DNA of 64,000 nt from Caballeronia mineralivorans PML1(12) (GTDB taxonomy: Bacteria; Pseudomonadota; Gammaproteobacteria; Burkholderiales; Burkholderiaceae): positions 24,447 to 88,446 of the forward strand of contig NZ_AEJF01000171.1 in NCBI RefSeq assembly GCF_001028175.1. The letters are read 5' to 3'. The notes below the pieces were generated by a model. That model saw nothing but the letters and a program-made list of their open reading frames with translations, made no database searches and was not told the origin of the DNA. The position numbers and the translations under genes are program-made. Shown in pieces: positions 1-8,136 of the stretch; position 1 is the first letter of the stretch, and each line of letters begins with the position of its first letter.

Positions 1-324
1 CATCGGGCCGCGGACGTTGGTGTGCATGACCTGATCGAAATCCTCCGGCAGGACCGTCTCCACGTGTTCCGTGCGCGGGCCATAAACGCCCGACACGATA
101 ATCGCGACATCCAGCTTCTCACCGTCGAGTTGCCAGCCGAGCGCGGCGATCTGCTCGGGTTGCGTTGTGTCGAGCGAGAAGGTTTTTGCGCCCATCGCGC
201 CAAGCGCTTCCAGCGACGCTGCATCGCGCGCGGTGGCGAGCACGCGCCAGCCGTCGCGACAATACCCTCGCGCGAATTCGTGGCCGAGTCCGCGCGAGGC
301 GCCCACGATCAATACGGTTTTCAT
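1..324 (-). CDS. SDR-family oxidoreductase, N-terminal part (cut by window edge)
   Basis: The first 108 codons of a short-chain dehydrogenase/reductase lie in the window; the rest is beyond base 1. The start is the ATG at 322-324, giving MKTVLIVGASRGLG, in which the Rossmann dinucleotide motif G8-x3-G12-x-G14 is visible. The usual NNAG stretch after the fourth strand reads like VSG here, a divergence seen in some SDRs of the CsgA/YciK kind. It lies 22 nt after the thiolase stop and is probably the last cistron of a leftward transcript aceK-can-thiolase-SDR. The substrate cannot be told from this fragment. Confidence 0.85.
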   Translation of the reverse strand, partial: MKTVLIVGASRGLGHEFARGYCRDGWRVLATARDAASLEALGAMGAKTFSLDTTQPEQIAALGWQLDGEKLDVAIIVSGVYGPRTEHVETVLPEDFDQVMHTNVRGPM

Positions 325-346
325 ATCGTTCTCCCGACCTCCAGGT

Positions 347-1540
347 CTAAACCAGTTCGATACCCATCGCCGTCGCTTCCCCGCCGCCGATGCACAAGCT
401 CGCCACGCCGCGCTTCAATCCACGCTGGCGCAGTGCGCCGATCAGCGTAACGAGAATCCGCGCGCCCGATGCGCCGATCGGATGACCCAGCGCGCACGCG
501 CCGCCGTTGACGTTGACCTTGTCGTGGGGCAAGTCGTGTTCCCGCATCGCGGCCATGGCGACGACGGCGAACGCTTCGTTGATCTCGAACAGATCGACTT
601 CGTTCGCACGCCAGCCGTTCTTTTCAAGCAGCTTGCGGATCGCGCCGACGGGCGCAGTGGTGAACAACGCGGGTTCTTGCGCGAACGTGCTGTGTCCAAC
701 CACGCGCGCCAACGGCGTCACGCGGAGCCGCTTTGCAGTGGATGCCCGCATCATCACGAGCGCGGCGGCGCCATCGGATATGGAAGATGCGTTCGCCGCC
801 GTTACCGTGCCGTCTTTCGCAAACGCGGGCTTGAGCGTAGAAATCTTCTCGATGTTTGCCTTGAACGGCTGCTCGTCATGATCGATAACGGTATCGCCCT
901 TGCGTCCCGCCACCGTCACCGGCGCGATTTCCCAGTCGAACGAGCCGTCTTCGTTCGCCCGTTTCGCGCGCGTGAGCGACTCCACGGCAAACGCATCCTG
1001 CGCCTCCCGCGAGAACTTGTACGCCCCCGCGCATTGCTCTGCGAACGCGCCCATCAGGCGGCCTTTTTCATACGCATCTTCGAGGCCATCGAGGAACATG
1101 TGATCGAGCACCTGGCCGTGGCCCATGCGCATGCCGCCACGCGCTTTCGGCAACAGATACGGCGCGTTCGTCATACTTTCCATCCCGCCGGCCACGATCA
1201 CATCCGCTGAGCCGGCCAGCAACATGTCGTGAGCGAACATGGCGGCGCGCATGCCGGAGCCGCACATCTTGTTGACCGTGGTGCTGCCGGTGGACAACGG
1301 CAGGCCCGCGCCGAGCGCGGCTTGCCGTGCAGGCGCCTGACCGAGTCCCGCAGGCAGCACGCAACCCATCACGGCTTCTTCGATCTGCTCGGGTTTAAGC
1401 CCTGCACGTTCGACGGCGGCGCGGATCGCGACCGCGCCGAGTTGCGGCGCCGTCACGCCGGCGAAATCGCCTTGAAAAGCGGCCATCGGCGTACGCGCAG
1501 CCGATACGATTACCACGGGGTCATCTGCAAAATCAGTCAT
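347..1540 (-). CDS. Acetyl-CoA acetyltransferase (thiolase II family)
   Basis: A 397-residue protein of typical thiolase length. It should condense two acetyl-CoA to acetoacetyl-CoA or run the reverse cleavage, in the cytosol. The acyl-accepting Cys93 is in NKMCGSGMRA, the loop NEAFA is present, GGACALGHPIGASGAR carries the catalytic His, and CIGGGEA near the C-terminus carries the second Cys. The start overlaps the end of the carbonic anhydrase gene by 8 nt, which suggests coupled translation. It could serve polyhydroxybutyrate synthesis (PhaA role) or branched-chain or ketone-body catabolism; the nearby LiuR-like regulator slightly favours catabolism. The family call is firm, the pathway is inference. 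Confidence 0.93.
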   Translation of the reverse strand: MTDFADDPVVIVSAARTPMAAFQGDFAGVTAPQLGAVAIRAAVERAGLKPEQIEEAVMGCVLPAGLGQAPARQAALGAGLPLSTGSTTVNKMCGSGMRAAMFAHDMLLAGSADVIVAGGMESMTNAPYLLPKARGGMRMGHGQVLDHMFLDGLEDAYEKGRLMGAFAEQCAGAYKFSREAQDAFAVESLTRAKRANEDGSFDWEIAPVTVAGRKGDTVIDHDEQPFKANIEKISTLKPAFAKDGTVTAANASSISDGAAALVMMRASTAKRLRVTPLARVVGHSTFAQEPALFTTAPVGAIRKLLEKNGWRANEVDLFEINEAFAVVAMAAMREHDLPHDKVNVNGGACALGHPIGASGARILVTLIGALRQRGLKRGVASLCIGGGEATAMGIELV

Positions 1541-2318
1541 GTTTCAGCTCCTTGATAACACCTTCCACGATAGCGGGGACATCGCCCAGACGCGCTGCAT
1601 CGGCGGCGAGCACGTCGTTCTCCGAGGAATGGGCACCACCGCGCGCCAGCGCCGCGATGCATCGTTGGTAAGCAGGCTCGACTTGGTCGGTGTCGCTGAT
1701 CATCATGCCCATGTTGCGCACCCGGCCGTCGTGCACGCCGTAGGTCCAGCCATGCACGGTGATCTCCTGGCCACGCGCCCAAGCGTCTTTCAGGATGGTC
1801 GTATGGCATACGTTCACCGTCTGTTCGATGGTGTTCAGCTCCACCAGCCGACGATTCCGCGCAACGCCCATCGGCCATTCATCGAGTAGCGCGGAGTGTT
1901 TATCGCGCACGTCTTCCACGTGACGCAGCCAGTTATCGGCGAGGCCCACGCGCCGACCCACAAGCGCCGCGCCCACGCCGGAACAGCCGTAGTGCCCGAC
2001 CACCATGATGTGCTTCACCTTCAGCAAGTCGACGGCGAACTGGATCACGGACAGGCAGTTGAGGTCCGAGTGAACGACCACGTTTGCGATGTTCCTGTGC
2101 ACGAACACCTCACCCGGCGGCAAACCGATGATCTGATTCGCCGGCACGCGTGAGTCGGAGCAGCCGATCCACAGATACTCCGGCGCTTGCTGATGCGCGA
2201 GGCGGGAGAAATATTCGGCGTCTTCCGAGAGCTTGCGCTCGACCCACGCGAGGTTGTTGTCGAACAGGTGCGAGAGCGGATTGTTGTCGGGGCTTTCAGG
2301 GTTGTCGATGTTGGGCAT
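1533..2318 (-). CDS. can: Beta-class carbonic anhydrase
   Basis: This 261-residue cytosolic zinc enzyme interconverts CO2 and bicarbonate. The beta-class ligands and the Asp-Arg dyad are all seen: Cys53, Asp55 and Arg57 in CSDSR, then His109 and Cys112 in GHYGCSG. Length is a little above E. coli Can (220 aa), with an extended C-terminal tail. It follows aceK by 21 nt and overlaps the thiolase start, so it sits mid-operon; bicarbonate supply for biotin carboxylases in acyl-CoA catabolism would be a sensible role, but that is inference. Confidence 0.95.
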   Translation of the reverse strand: MPNIDNPESPDNNPLSHLFDNNLAWVERKLSEDAEYFSRLAHQQAPEYLWIGCSDSRVPANQIIGLPPGEVFVHRNIANVVVHSDLNCLSVIQFAVDLLKVKHIMVVGHYGCSGVGAALVGRRVGLADNWLRHVEDVRDKHSALLDEWPMGVARNRRLVELNTIEQTVNVCHTTILKDAWARGQEITVHGWTYGVHDGRVRNMGMMISDTDQVEPAYQRCIAALARGGAHSSENDVLAADAARLGDVPAIVEGVIKELKHD

Positions 2319-2339
2319 GGCATTCAGTGCGGATAGGTT

Positions 2340-4139
2340 TCATGCGGCGCGTGCTGCAAGTGCGCCGTCCAGAAAACGTTCGGGATAACGAACGCAAAAA
2401 CGGACGCTGCGTTCGTACGGGAAGAAGTCGGCGAGCTCGCCGTTGAGGATCTGTTCCTTGTGCTTTTGCCAGAGAGCGGGATCGAAGAAATCGGCGTGAT
2501 GTTTCATGAATACGTCGCGCACGCGCGGGTCGCCGAGCAGGAAGGTGTCGTAGGTTTCCGGGAAGATATCGTGTGGCCCGATGGCATACCACGGCTCGCC
2601 CGACATCTCCTCTTCCTCGGTGCGCGCTTGCGGCACTTTGCGCACGTTGCAATCGGTCAGGTATTCGATCTCGTCGTAGTCGTAGAACACCACGCGGCCG
2701 TGGCGCGTTACGCCGAAGTTTTTGTACAGCATGTCGCCGGGAAAGATGTTCGCCTGGATCAGCTCCTTGATTGCGTCGCCGTATTCCTTGATGCCGTGCT
2801 CGATCTCCGTCAGCGTGCCGTTCTGCAGATACAGGTTCAGCGGCGTCATGCGGCGCTCGATGTACAGATGCCTGATCACGAGGTTATCGCCTTCGTATTC
2901 GAGCATCGAAGGGACTTCTTTCGTCAGCTCACGCAGCAAGGCATCGTCGAGACGGGACAGCGGTAATGCGACGCTCGAATACTCGAGCGTATCGGCCATG
3001 CGCCCAAGGCGATCATGGCGTTTGACCAGCTGATACTTGTCCTGGATCTTCTTGCGCGTGGTTTCCTTCGGTGGCGGGAAGTTGTCCTTGATGAGCTTGA
3101 ACACGTACGGAAACGACGGCAGCGTGAACACCAGCATCACCATGCCCTTGATGCCGGGGGCGATGACGAACTTATCGCTGGAATGCGAAAGGTGATGCAG
3201 TAAGTCGCGATAAAACAGGTTCTTGCCCTGCTTCTGCAATCCCACCGATGTATAGATTTCCGCCTTCGGTTTGCCCGGCATGATGGTGCGCAAGAACTGC
3301 ACATACGCCGACGGCACTTCCATATCCACGAGGAAGTATGAATGCGAGAAGCTGAAGATGATCAGCAGTTGTTCGCGTTGCAAGAGGACCGTGTCGAGTG
3401 CAAGCAAGCCGGGTTGCGCATGGCGCACGGGCACGGCGAACGGCAGTATCAAATCGCCGTTGATGATCCGGCCCACGATGTACGCCGCTTTGTTGCGAAA
3501 GAACAGCGACGACAGCACGTGGATCTGGAAATTCGGCGCGGCTTTGAACTCGCCGAAGGCTTCGGTGATGGCTTGCATCACGCATTGAACATCGCGCGGC
3601 AGATCTTCGAACGGCGGCTCCAACTGAAAGTTCGTCACAATCCGTTCGAGCGTCGCGGCGAGGCCATCCTTGCTCGGGTAATACGCGCGATACGTCGGCT
3701 TGGCCGCAGGTTCGTCGTTCTCGATGTACTCCGTCGAAATAGCCGGCCGCACGAAAATGAAGTCGTTGTTGAAGTACGAGCGATGCAGGATCTTGCAGCA
3801 CACGGAGTTGAAGAACGTCTCCGCGCACTCGGGTTGCCGATGCGCCGTCAGCAAGCCGATGTAATGCAGCTTGATCTGCTGCCAGATTTCATCGTCTATG
3901 TTCTCGGCGTCGTACTCGTCCTCCAGACGCGTCACGCACTCCTCCACGCGATCGTCGTACGACGTGATGCGTTCCCGCGCCAGCCGCTGCAACGCGTGCC
4001 AGTCTCCGGCTTCGAATAGCCCCTTCGCCGCGATGGCTGCATCGCGAAACACGCGATAGTGACGGTCGAAGCCTTCGAGCAGCGTTTCCGCGACATCGAA
4101 GCCAATCTGCGACGACAGCAACTTGGGAAAGTGATTCAT
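2340..4139 (-). CDS. aceK: Isocitrate dehydrogenase kinase/phosphatase
   Basis: The 599-residue product matches AceK in length and in conserved stretches (for example YYPSKDGLAATLERIVTNF near the middle and NIFPGDMLYKNFGVTRHGRV, then FYDYDEI, in the kinase-like C-terminal half). AceK phosphorylates isocitrate dehydrogenase to divert isocitrate into the glyoxylate bypass and also removes the phosphate. No aceA or aceB is adjacent; instead it heads the run aceK-can-thiolase-SDR on the minus strand, 123 nt downstream of a MerR gene on the same strand. The start MNHFPKLLSSQIGFDVAETLL is the natural N-terminus for the family. Confidence 0.97.
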   Translation of the reverse strand: MNHFPKLLSSQIGFDVAETLLEGFDRHYRVFRDAAIAAKGLFEAGDWHALQRLARERITSYDDRVEECVTRLEDEYDAENIDDEIWQQIKLHYIGLLTAHRQPECAETFFNSVCCKILHRSYFNNDFIFVRPAISTEYIENDEPAAKPTYRAYYPSKDGLAATLERIVTNFQLEPPFEDLPRDVQCVMQAITEAFGEFKAAPNFQIHVLSSLFFRNKAAYIVGRIINGDLILPFAVPVRHAQPGLLALDTVLLQREQLLIIFSFSHSYFLVDMEVPSAYVQFLRTIMPGKPKAEIYTSVGLQKQGKNLFYRDLLHHLSHSSDKFVIAPGIKGMVMLVFTLPSFPYVFKLIKDNFPPPKETTRKKIQDKYQLVKRHDRLGRMADTLEYSSVALPLSRLDDALLRELTKEVPSMLEYEGDNLVIRHLYIERRMTPLNLYLQNGTLTEIEHGIKEYGDAIKELIQANIFPGDMLYKNFGVTRHGRVVFYDYDEIEYLTDCNVRKVPQARTEEEEMSGEPWYAIGPHDIFPETYDTFLLGDPRVRDVFMKHHADFFDPALWQKHKEQILNGELADFFPYERSVRFCVRYPERFLDGALAARAA

Positions 4140-4262
4140 ATCGACCCTGCACTTCGTGTGGTGTCGTGTGAGGTTAGGGCTTCAACCCGGCCCATATTGT
4201 ATCGCCGGCGGTTTTCGGTTCCTGGGCGGCAGCCGTTCTCGCACGCCGCGAGCTTTGCGGGC

Positions 4263-4706
4263 TCAAGTCACCTTCGCGCTTTTCTCCGTTGCCGCGGTCG
4301 CCTTGCGCAGGCGTTTTTCAGCGTTGGCTGAAAGCAGCGCACGGCCTTGCGCTTCATAGGCGGCGAGCTCGCCAAGCGTTGCGTTCAGGTCCTCCAGTTG
4401 CCGCTCCAGCACTGCGCGATGCGCCGCGATGGTGTCCAGGAACGCGTGCAACTGGGCGACCGTACCTGTGGGCGAATCGTAGAGATCGAGCAGCCTGCTC
4501 ACCTCCTGCAGCGTGAACCCCAGCCGCTTGCCGCGCAGCGTCAGCTTGAGCCGCGTGCGGTCGCGCGCCGAATACACGCGACGCATGCCGTTCGTGCCTT
4601 CGCGCGCCGGTGCGAGCAACCCCTGGTTCTCGTAGAAGCGGATCGCGCGCGGCGTGATCTCGAATTCGCGTGCCAGTTCGGTGATTGTGTAGCGCGTGTC
4701 TGTCAT
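4263..4706 (-). CDS. MerR-family regulator, LiuR-like
   Basis: A 147-residue MerR-type transcription factor: an N-terminal winged helix (TRYTITELAREFEITPRAIRFYENQGLL, then the RRVYSARDRTRLKLTLRGKRLGF helix pair), followed by a coiled-coil dimerisation helix and a short tail without the Cys set of metal-sensing MerRs. The closest family is LiuR/IVD-type regulators of leucine and acyl-CoA catabolism. It is divergent from the metallo-hydrolase gene at 4818, with a palindrome between them. Its ligand is unknown; an acyl-CoA intermediate is a guess. Confidence 0.88.
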   Translation of the reverse strand: MTDTRYTITELAREFEITPRAIRFYENQGLLAPAREGTNGMRRVYSARDRTRLKLTLRGKRLGFTLQEVSRLLDLYDSPTGTVAQLHAFLDTIAAHRAVLERQLEDLNATLGELAAYEAQGRALLSANAEKRLRKATAATEKSAKVT

Positions 4707-4756
4707 TGAAATTACGAGGTTCTCAGCGCTTTTTTAAAGCCGACGTTAAAATACAG

Positions 4757-4774
4757 GTTAACGTTAGCGTCAAC
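4757..4774. promoter_or_regulatory. Imperfect palindrome, likely MerR/LiuR operator
   Basis: GTTAACGTT-AGCGTCAAC is an 18-bp imperfect inverted repeat (7 of 9 positions pair) in the divergent intergenic space between the LiuR-like gene and the hydrolase gene. MerR regulators bind such sites inside the promoter spacer. The assignment rests on position and symmetry only. Confidence 0.5.
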
Positions 4775-4817
4775 TTGGCGGCAATGCAACAACCGACAAC
4801 CCGGAGACCGTACCCGC

Positions 4818-5897
4818 ATGAACCCGCTCGAACAGCAACTGGATTACGTTTTCGCCGACCGTCTTCCCGAGACCGGCCACACGATGGAAGTCGCGCCCGG
4901 CGTGTTCTGGGTGCGCATGCCGCTGCCGTTCGCGCTCGATCACATCAATCTCTGGGTCATGCGTGACGAGATCGACGGCGTGGCGGGCTGGACGATCGTG
5001 GACTGCGGTATTTCAGACGACACCATCCGCGCGAACTGGGAGCACACGTTCGACACCTTGCTCGACGGCTTGCCGGTGCTGCGGGTGATCGTCACGCACT
5101 GCCATCCGGATCACCTCGGCCTTGCGGACTGGATCTGCAATGGCGGCGAGAAGAAACGGTGGGACCCGGTCCGCCTCTGGATGTCGCTTGGCGAGTACAC
5201 GATGGGCCGGGTGATGTCCGCCGGGGACGGCTCCGACGCAGGCGGCGAACGTGCGGCGCGGCACTTTGCGCGGCATGGCCTGACGGACCCGGCATCGCTT
5301 GAAGCGTTACGCAAACGCGATACGTATTACCCGAAGCTCGTGCCGTCCATCCCGCCGTTTTATCGGCGTATGCGGGATGGGGACACGGTGAAGATCGGTG
5401 GCCGTGAGTGGGAAGTGGTGACGGGTTTCGGCCATTCTCCCGAACATTGCGCGTTCTTCTGCGCGGAGACCAAGGTGCTGATTTCCGGCGATATGGTGCT
5501 GCCGCGTATATCCACTAATGTCTCGGTGTTTGCTGTCGAACCGGAGGGCAATCCGCTCGCGCTGTTCCTCGATTCGCTGGGCCGCTACGAATCCCTTCCC
5601 GCCGATACGCTCGTGCTCCCTTCACATGGCAAGCCGTTTCGCGGCATGCATACGCGCATCGGGCAGCTTCGGGATCATCACGCGGCGCGGCTGCAGGAAG
5701 TGCGCGAAGCATGCGCGGTCAAACCGCAAAGCGCCGCCGATATCGTCCCGCTCATGTTCAAGCGTCCGCTCGATGTGCATCAGATGACGTTCGCGCTCGG
5801 TGAAGCGTTGGCCCATTTGCACATGCTCTGGCTGCAGGGCGAACTCGTGCGTCATACCAACGATGAAGACGGCGTGATCCGCTTCGCTCCGAAGTAA
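4818..5897 (+). CDS. Metallo-beta-lactamase-fold hydrolase with winged-helix C-terminus
   Basis: The 359-residue protein has the dinuclear metal motif His94-x-His96-x-Asp98-His99 in THCHPDHLG, a further metal His in GHSPEHC, the bridging Asp in SGDMVLPRIS, and a C-terminal His in LPSHGKPF. The last ~80 residues look like the small helical domain of the LACTB2/RNase-Z-like hydrolase group. Hydrolysis of a thioester or nuclease activity are both possible. Its placement opposite a LiuR-like regulator suggests a role in acyl-CoA (thioester) metabolism. The start follows the 4757-4774 palindrome by 43 nt. Confidence 0.9.
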   Translation: MNPLEQQLDYVFADRLPETGHTMEVAPGVFWVRMPLPFALDHINLWVMRDEIDGVAGWTIVDCGISDDTIRANWEHTFDTLLDGLPVLRVIVTHCHPDHLGLADWICNGGEKKRWDPVRLWMSLGEYTMGRVMSAGDGSDAGGERAARHFARHGLTDPASLEALRKRDTYYPKLVPSIPPFYRRMRDGDTVKIGGREWEVVTGFGHSPEHCAFFCAETKVLISGDMVLPRISTNVSVFAVEPEGNPLALFLDSLGRYESLPADTLVLPSHGKPFRGMHTRIGQLRDHHAARLQEVREACAVKPQSAADIVPLMFKRPLDVHQMTFALGEALAHLHMLWLQGELVRHTNDEDGVIRFAPK

Positions 5898-5901
5898 AAA
5901 A

Positions 5902-5927
5902 AGCCGGGCGTTTGCGCGCCCGGCTTC
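5902..5927 (-). terminator. Rho-independent terminator of the substrate-binding protein gene
   Basis: A perfect 10-bp stem, AAGCCGGGCG pairing with CGCCCGGCTT, with a 6-nt loop. Read leftward it runs into a T tract (the AAAAAAA before 5905 on the plus strand). It lies between the converging hydrolase and ABC binding-protein genes and may also act as a plus-strand barrier. Confidence 0.85.
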
Positions 5928-5956
5928 GCTGAACTGCAGCGTCGGCTGCAGGGTGA

Positions 5957-7543
5957 CTACTGCACTGCGACGGTCGTGAAGTTCTGCCTTCCGAACGGAC
6001 TCACGCGATATCCGCTGACATTACTCCGTGTGAGCGCCGCGGCCGTCGGATAAGCGAGCGGAATCCACAGCGCCTGCTCGTGAATAATCTGCTGGGCTTC
6101 CGTATAAGCCTTGGTCCGCTTGTTCGTATCGGCGGTTGCCTTGCCTTCGTCGATCAACCGGTCCAGCGTCGGGTCGCAGAAACGCGCGAAGTTGATGCCC
6201 GAACGCACTGCGGCGCAGCTAAATAGCGGCGACAGATAGTTATCCGGATCGCCGTTATCGCCCGCCCAGCCCATGAACAACATGTCGTGCTGACCCTGCT
6301 TCGCTTCCTTGATCAGCTCGCCCCATTCAATCACCTTCACCTGCGCCTTCACGCCGATCTTTGCCAGGTCCGCTTGCAGCAACTCGGCGCCCGCCTTCGG
6401 ATTCGGGTTCAGCACGCTGCCGTTCGGACGCACCCAGATGGTGGTGTCGAAGCCATTCGGGAAGCCTGCATCGGCGAGAAGTTTCTTCGCGCGATCGACC
6501 GAGTACGGATACGGCGATACCTGCTTGTCATAGCTCCACGTATTCGGCGGGAACGGATTCACAGCCGGGGTCGCCGTGTTTTCGAAGACGGTCTTCAGGT
6601 AAGTCGTACGATCGAAGGCAATGTTCAACGCCTGGCGCACCTTGGGGTTATCGAGCGGCTTCTTCTGCGTGTTCAACGCGACGAACGCCGTCATGAACGC
6701 CGGTGTTTCGACCACTTTCAGCGACCCGTCTTTCTTCGCGTCGAGCACGTCCTGCGGTTTCGGCGACAACGCGATCTGGCATTCACCCGCCTTGATTTTC
6801 TGTGCGCGCACTGCAGCGTCGGGCGTGATGGCGTAGATCAGCCGGTCCACTTTAGGCTTCGCTCCCCAGTACGTCGGGTTGACGTCGTAACGGATCACGG
6901 CGTCCTTCGTGTAGCTCTTCAACACGAACGGGCCGGTACCGATTGGCTTCGCGTTCAGGTCGGTTTCTCGGCCGGCTTTGAGCAACTGGTCGGCGTATTC
7001 GGCCGAATAAATCGATGCAAAGCCCATCGTCAGGATGGGAACGAAGGTCGCGTTCGGCGTGTTGAGCTCGAACTTGACGGTGTTGTCGTCGACCTTCGAT
7101 ACGGACTTGATCAGCTTGATCAGGCCCATGGACTGCGCGTGCGGAAAGCCGCTTGCGCCCGCGATCTTGTGCCACGGGTTGCTGTCGGAGAGCATGCGGT
7201 CGAATGAAAACACCACGTCGTCGGCGCTCAGTTTTCTCGATGGCGTGAAGTAGTCCGTGGTCTGGAACGCCACGTCCGGCCGCAGATGAAACGTGTAGGT
7301 CAGGCCGTCGGGGCTGACGTCCCACTTCTCCGCCAGCGCGGGCGTGACCTTCTTTGCGACTTCATCGTAGGAGACCAGCGTATTGAAGATCACATCTGCC
7401 GATGCGTTGGTCGTCACGAGCGAATTGAACTGCACGACGTCGAAGCCATCCGGACTCGATTCGGTACACACAGTGAGCGGTTTCGCCATCGCGAGCACCG
7501 GCGTGATGGCCAGTACGGCGGCTGCGAGCATTCTGAAGCGCAT
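5957..7543 (-). CDS. Periplasmic peptide-type ABC substrate-binding protein (SBP family 5)
   Basis: The 528-residue protein has a Sec signal peptide (MRFRMLAAAVLAITPVLAMA, cleavage before KPLTV) and the family-5 binding-protein core, including YTFHLRPDVAFQ, KLSADDVVFSFDRML and GWAGDNGDPDNYLSPLFSCAA, which is typical of DppA-like dipeptide or haem-carrying binding proteins. It would deliver a peptide-like ligand to an ABC importer in the inner membrane. No permease or ATPase gene is next to it, so it is either an orphan or shares a transporter encoded elsewhere. A strong terminator follows it. Confidence 0.93.
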   Translation of the reverse strand: MRFRMLAAAVLAITPVLAMAKPLTVCTESSPDGFDVVQFNSLVTTNASADVIFNTLVSYDEVAKKVTPALAEKWDVSPDGLTYTFHLRPDVAFQTTDYFTPSRKLSADDVVFSFDRMLSDSNPWHKIAGASGFPHAQSMGLIKLIKSVSKVDDNTVKFELNTPNATFVPILTMGFASIYSAEYADQLLKAGRETDLNAKPIGTGPFVLKSYTKDAVIRYDVNPTYWGAKPKVDRLIYAITPDAAVRAQKIKAGECQIALSPKPQDVLDAKKDGSLKVVETPAFMTAFVALNTQKKPLDNPKVRQALNIAFDRTTYLKTVFENTATPAVNPFPPNTWSYDKQVSPYPYSVDRAKKLLADAGFPNGFDTTIWVRPNGSVLNPNPKAGAELLQADLAKIGVKAQVKVIEWGELIKEAKQGQHDMLFMGWAGDNGDPDNYLSPLFSCAAVRSGINFARFCDPTLDRLIDEGKATADTNKRTKAYTEAQQIIHEQALWIPLAYPTAAALTRSNVSGYRVSPFGRQNFTTVAVQ

Positions 7544-7830
7544 GGGATCTCCCGTTACGAACGTGGTCGTCAGTGTTAGTCAGTCAGACGTTTCTTGTTG
7601 CGGCGAGTGGTGCAGCGTGTTGCAGCGGTTGCGGCTTATTGTACGGTGCGCTTCGTCGGATGCGTCAGCGCAACGAAAGGACGTCCGGTGCCGTAGCTCA
7701 TGGACGTAGCTTACTGAACCGTTATTTCCGCTACAACGACCGATTCGGGATATCCATATGGGCCGTGGCCGGTTTTTTGCGTGCGCCGGCGGGTGGTTGC
7801 CTATTCCGCGGACGCACGCTAAACTCGTGG
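7544..7830. other. Intergenic region between divergent genes, no gene seen
   Basis: About 290 bases between the binding-protein start and the riboswitch. Possible frames here do not show protein-like composition. It must hold the promoters of both flanking transcripts; no clear sigma-70 pair was picked out. Confidence 0.5.
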
Positions 7831-7945
7831 CCGTCTTTGGGGAGTAGCCTTTCTTCCGCAATGGGAGGAGGACGCGTCAACATACTCGGCTTGTCAGCCG
7901 TGGCGCGTTCGACCGGTCAGGTTTGGCGAGACCATGGGTGCATCT
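7831..7945 (+). promoter_or_regulatory. yybP-ykoY (manganese) riboswitch aptamer
   Basis: Three conserved blocks of the yybP-ykoY family appear in order: CTTTGGGGAGTAGCC (7835-7849), GTCAACATACTCG (7876-7888) and GGCGAGACC (7925-7933). In this family the first and last blocks form the L1 and L3 loops that dock to hold Mn2+. The element lies on the plus strand about 190 nt upstream of the cation exchanger start, with no gene between. Boundaries are approximate; an Rfam RF00080 covariance search would settle it. Confidence 0.85.
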
Positions 7946-7950
7946 TGTCG

Positions 7951-8005
7951 TTCACGGTCGGACGGCGCGGGATTGCATCCTGGTTTGCTGACGTCCGACC
8001 GTGAA
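7951..8005 (+). promoter_or_regulatory. Perfect 14-bp inverted repeat, likely riboswitch expression platform
   Basis: TTCACGGTCGGACG (7951-7964) pairs perfectly with 7992-8005, with a 27-nt loop, starting directly after the yybP-ykoY aptamer. No T tract follows, so it is not a simple terminator; a role as anti-structure for the aptamer or as a Rho or RNase control point is inference. Confidence 0.6.
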
Positions 8006-8136
8006 ATCATCGTGTCTCCAAAACAAAAACACCCCAGGCTTGCCCCAAGCCCCACTCTGCGTTCGTCGGTTTCGCTGCCGCTGTCCTGCCATTTCCATTG
8101 CGTCGCTTTCGTGCAGGTTTTATTGCGGGGTGTCGC

